Position numbers and translations under genes: made by a program. Below the pieces are notes generated by a model. The model made no database searches, was not told the DNA's origin, and saw only the letters and a program-made list of their open reading frames with translations. This document shows, one piece after another, positions 7,328-9,145 of a stretch of DNA of 9,145 nt (its first letter is position 1; every line of letters starts with the position of its first letter). Source of the DNA: an uncultured Bacteroidales bacterium. Lineage in GTDB: Bacteria; Bacteroidota; Bacteroidia; Bacteroidales; Muribaculaceae. The stretch covers positions 1-9,145 of the forward strand of contig URZM01000079.1 in the NCBI GenBank assembly GCA_900552315.1, written 5' to 3'.

Positions 7328-7681
7328 ATGGCAAACAAAAGAGAATTCAAAAAGTATATCACAGCCGTGAGTCAGGCCGTAAGCCAGGACATGATGGATG
7401 TATGCTATACGGTGGACGGCGTTGACTGCGCAGCCGTGCAGGATGCCGTAATAGATATCCTCAAAGCCGGCGAGCTGGCTATGGTCAAAGTCAATGTAAA
7501 GTTTGACAAGACACCCAAAGGTTGCGAGGAAGACGCCTTTGCCAAGGAGCGCCGCTCGTTCTACAAAGGGCTGTTCAAGAAAGTGAACACTGAATTTCTG
7601 GAAGCCGTGAACGCCGCGATAAAGAAATTCAACGCAGCAGTACCCGAACAGGCCAAAGCCGAAAACAAGGCCAAAGCATGA
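7328..7681 (+). CDS. Conserved-looking small cytosolic protein of unknown function
   Basis: I do not recognise a function. The 117-residue product starts MANKREFKKYI, like several uncharacterised small Bacteroidales proteins I recall with MANKR/KK beginnings, but I cannot name a family. It is charged, lacks a signal peptide or membrane segment, and is predicted by eye to be mostly helical. An acidic and hydrophobic central part (about 20-50) is followed by lysine-rich helices and an Ala/Lys/Glu-rich tail (about 98-117). There are two Cys (26 and 34) in the N-terminal half and a third near residue 65. The ATG is preceded by an A-rich stretch (CTGAAAAGAC) without a Shine-Dalgarno site. Codon use, with ATA for Ile and GCC for Ala, matches its neighbours, so it is not an obvious recent import. 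Hairpins before (7251-7272) and after (7689-7726) suggest it is transcribed alone. The basic tail might hint at nucleic-acid contact, but this is only a guess. Confidence 0.8.
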   Translation: MANKREFKKYITAVSQAVSQDMMDVCYTVDGVDCAAVQDAVIDILKAGELAMVKVNVKFDKTPKGCEEDAFAKERRSFYKGLFKKVNTEFLEAVNAAIKKFNAAVPEQAKAENKAKA

Positions 7682-7688
7682 CACACAT

Positions 7689-7726
7689 GAGAGTCACGTC
7701 ATCCTGACAAGGGAGCCGTGACTCTC
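7689..7726 (+). terminator. Long hairpin after the small unknown gene, possible terminator
   Basis: A perfect 10-bp inverted repeat (GAGAGTCACG 7689-7698, CGTGACTCTC 7717-7726) begins 7 bases after the preceding stop. Its 18-base loop can form a further short helix (TCCT with AGGGA partners, 7702-7714). The following bases (TCCTTCATCCC) are pyrimidine-rich but contain no true T-run, so it is either a weak terminator or a transcript 3'-end stabiliser. Confidence 0.5.
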
Positions 7727-7767
7727 TCCTTCATCCCATAAGCTGACTCTCCACCTCCATAAACACC

Positions 7768-8310
7768 ATGAAAATCAGCCAGCTTATTTTGCACATTGCC
7801 GGTTGGAACATCATAGACACGCTGCCCTATCGCGACAAATGCGTGATATGCGTGGCCCCACACACCTCCAACTGGGATTTCATCATCGGACAGCTTGCCT
7901 ACTCATCCATAGGCAGGAAATCCGCCTTCCTTATGAAGAAAGGATGGTTCTTCTTCCCCCTCGGCCTGCTGCTGAGGGCTATGGGAGGAATCCCTGTGGA
8001 CCGGCGCAGGAGGTCTTCATTGAGCCGACAGCTCATCCGGATGTTCACGAATCGCACCAGCCTCAACCTCGCCATAACACCGGAAGGAACACGCAAGGCT
8101 GAGAAAAAGTGGCATACGGGATTCCTCCATATAGCATACGAAGCCAATGTGCCGATACAGTGCGGGGTCATAGACTACCGACACAAACGGATATTGCTTG
8201 AGCGGGAATTTGCACCGACTGGCGATTTTGAGACTGACCTCCGGACCATAAAAGACTATTACAAACAATATAAAGATGCCGGGAAACATCCTGACCGGTT
8301 CTTAACCTGA
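7768..8310 (+). CDS. PlsC-like lysophospholipid/glycerol acyltransferase family protein
   Basis: This family transfers acyl chains to glycerophospholipid precursors or related hydroxyl acceptors at the inner membrane face. The 180-residue protein carries the catalytic HX4D as HTSNWD (His32, Asp37), a GGIPVDR block (73-79) that matches the acceptor-binding motif, and TPEGTRK (104-110), the EGTR motif. The hydrophobic stretch FFFPLGLLLRAMGG (61-74) may associate with the membrane. It is shorter than a typical PlsC (about 240 residues) and lacks an N-terminal membrane helix, so it may not be the main 1-acylglycerol-3-phosphate acyltransferase. The acceptor (lysophosphatidate, an ornithine or glycine lipid, or another) cannot be told from the sequence. 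The ATG gives MKISQLILHIAGW, a plausible start. The nitrilase gene begins 6 bases after the stop, so the two probably form an operon. Confidence 0.88.
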   Translation: MKISQLILHIAGWNIIDTLPYRDKCVICVAPHTSNWDFIIGQLAYSSIGRKSAFLMKKGWFFFPLGLLLRAMGGIPVDRRRRSSLSRQLIRMFTNRTSLNLAITPEGTRKAEKKWHTGFLHIAYEANVPIQCGVIDYRHKRILLEREFAPTGDFETDLRTIKDYYKQYKDAGKHPDRFLT

Positions 8311-8316
8311 CAAGAC

Positions 8317-9114
8317 ATGACACCTAAACCCCTCAACGTGGCCCTGTTTCCCCAGCACATCAAGTGGTGCGACAAGGCCGAGAACATCGACACCCTCATA
8401 TCCGTTGCCGCACGCGTCCATCCGCAGACAGATATCCTGGTTTTGCCGGAGACATTCTCCACAGGCTTCCCCTCCGGACTGGATAAGGAGGAGGTGCGCG
8501 CTATGGCTGAACGCAACACCGGCAAGACCATGGACACAGTAAAGGCGTTGTCCAGTAAATATGGATTCGCGATAGCAGGCAGCTTCATAGCCGACACCGG
8601 CGGACTACTGTGCAACAGAGCCTTCTTCATAGAGCCTAACGGAGAAGAGACTTATGCCGACAAGAGACACCTTTTCACCATGGCCGGGGAACACAAGATA
8701 TTCTCTGCCGGGCACGACCGCCTCGCGGTTCGATTCCGAGGATGGAACCTCGCCATGATTCTATGCTATGACATACGCTTCCCCGTATGGTGCAGAAACC
8801 GTGCAAACGAGTATGACGCCATGATAGCCGTGGCCAACTGGCCCACAACGCGAATATCGGCATGGAACAGCCTGCTCACGGCACGTGCGATAGAGAACGA
8901 GGCTTACGTGCTGGGTGTGGACTGCAAAGGCACCGATACACATGGTTTTGAATATGACGGTTCATCGACCATCATAGATTTCAAGGGCAAGCCAATAGGC
9001 ACGTCAGATCCTGATACCGGCCTGATATATGCCTCGCTCGACCCCGAAAAGCTCGCGGCCTTCCGCACCAAATTCCCTGCTTGGCAAGATGCGGACGATT
9101 TCAGACTCCTCTGA
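8317..9114 (+). CDS. Nitrilase-superfamily amidohydrolase, omega-amidase (YafV/Nit2) type
   Basis: This is a carbon-nitrogen hydrolase of 265 residues with the complete Glu-Lys-Cys triad: Glu45 in LVLPETFSTGF, Lys116 in ADKRHLF and Cys150 in LCYDIRFP. The surrounding MAGEH (122-126) and DIRFPVWCRN resemble E. coli YafV and the Nit2 omega-amidases. Those enzymes hydrolyse the amide of 2-oxoglutaramate or 2-oxosuccinamate, products of glutamine or asparagine transamination. The protein has no signal peptide and is probably cytosolic. The start is 6 bases after the acyltransferase stop and lacks a Shine-Dalgarno site. The subfamily call is by motif resemblance; another amide substrate is possible. 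In methionine salvage such enzymes work with a glutamine-dependent aminotransferase, which would be looked for downstream of this window. Only 31 bases remain after the stop. Confidence 0.9.
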   Translation: MTPKPLNVALFPQHIKWCDKAENIDTLISVAARVHPQTDILVLPETFSTGFPSGLDKEEVRAMAERNTGKTMDTVKALSSKYGFAIAGSFIADTGGLLCNRAFFIEPNGEETYADKRHLFTMAGEHKIFSAGHDRLAVRFRGWNLAMILCYDIRFPVWCRNRANEYDAMIAVANWPTTRISAWNSLLTARAIENEAYVLGVDCKGTDTHGFEYDGSSTIIDFKGKPIGTSDPDTGLIYASLDPEKLAAFRTKFPAWQDADDFRLL

Positions 9115-9145
9115 CACACAAGCTGCCGGGAGCGCGACCATGATA

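Noticed and set aside
7687..7707. Six-codon frame overlapping the hairpin after the small unknown gene
   Set aside because: It is too short and overlaps a better-supported structural element.
9140..9145. ATG near the right edge as the start of another gene
   Set aside because: Only two codons are visible, so nothing supports or excludes it.
1..9145. CRISPR arrays, tRNA or rRNA genes, insertion sequences, phage or defence genes
   Set aside because: No repeated spacer pattern, RNA gene signature, transposase motif or terminal repeat was seen on either strand.

Overview
The window looks like a chromosomal housekeeping segment from a member of the Bacteroidales, possibly Muribaculaceae (inference). 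The protein sequences resemble my recollection of Bacteroides orthologues, especially MreB, MreC, PBP2 and RodA. The gene order purH-mreBCD-mrdA-rodA is one I associate with Bacteroidetes. Starts lack Shine-Dalgarno sites and are instead preceded by A-rich or unremarkable sequence. GC content is moderately high, yet isoleucine is very often encoded by ATA. All genes are on the + strand and no mobile or foreign material is evident.

Layout: 2-1255 is the 3' part of purH (last two steps of IMP synthesis), cut by the window edge. 1340-7236 is a complete cell-elongation (elongasome) cluster: mreB (actin-like filament), mreC and mreD (membrane scaffold), mrdA (PBP2 transpeptidase) and rodA (SEDS glycosyltransferase). 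A strong hairpin sits between mreB and mreC, and a terminator-like hairpin follows rodA. 7328-7681 is a small conserved-looking cytosolic protein of unknown function, with a hairpin on each side. 7768-8310 and 8317-9114 are a tight pair: a PlsC-like acyltransferase and a nitrilase-superfamily amidase (omega-amidase/YafV type).

How the genes work together: MreB filaments under the inner membrane are expected to connect through MreC and MreD to the PBP2-RodA pair, which cross-links and polymerises lateral-wall peptidoglycan. purH serves nucleotide synthesis and probably shares only genomic position. The acyltransferase and nitrilase suggest lipid acylation and keto-acid amide repair; no link to the elongasome is visible.

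Nothing here amounts to a new defence, mobile or regulatory system. The points most worth a second look are the mreB-mreC hairpin, a Cys/His cluster in PBP2 beside the active site, the enlarged middle of RodA, the unusual residues in MreB, and the unknown gene at 7328-7681. No gap between genes exceeds 300 bases; the longest is about 90.
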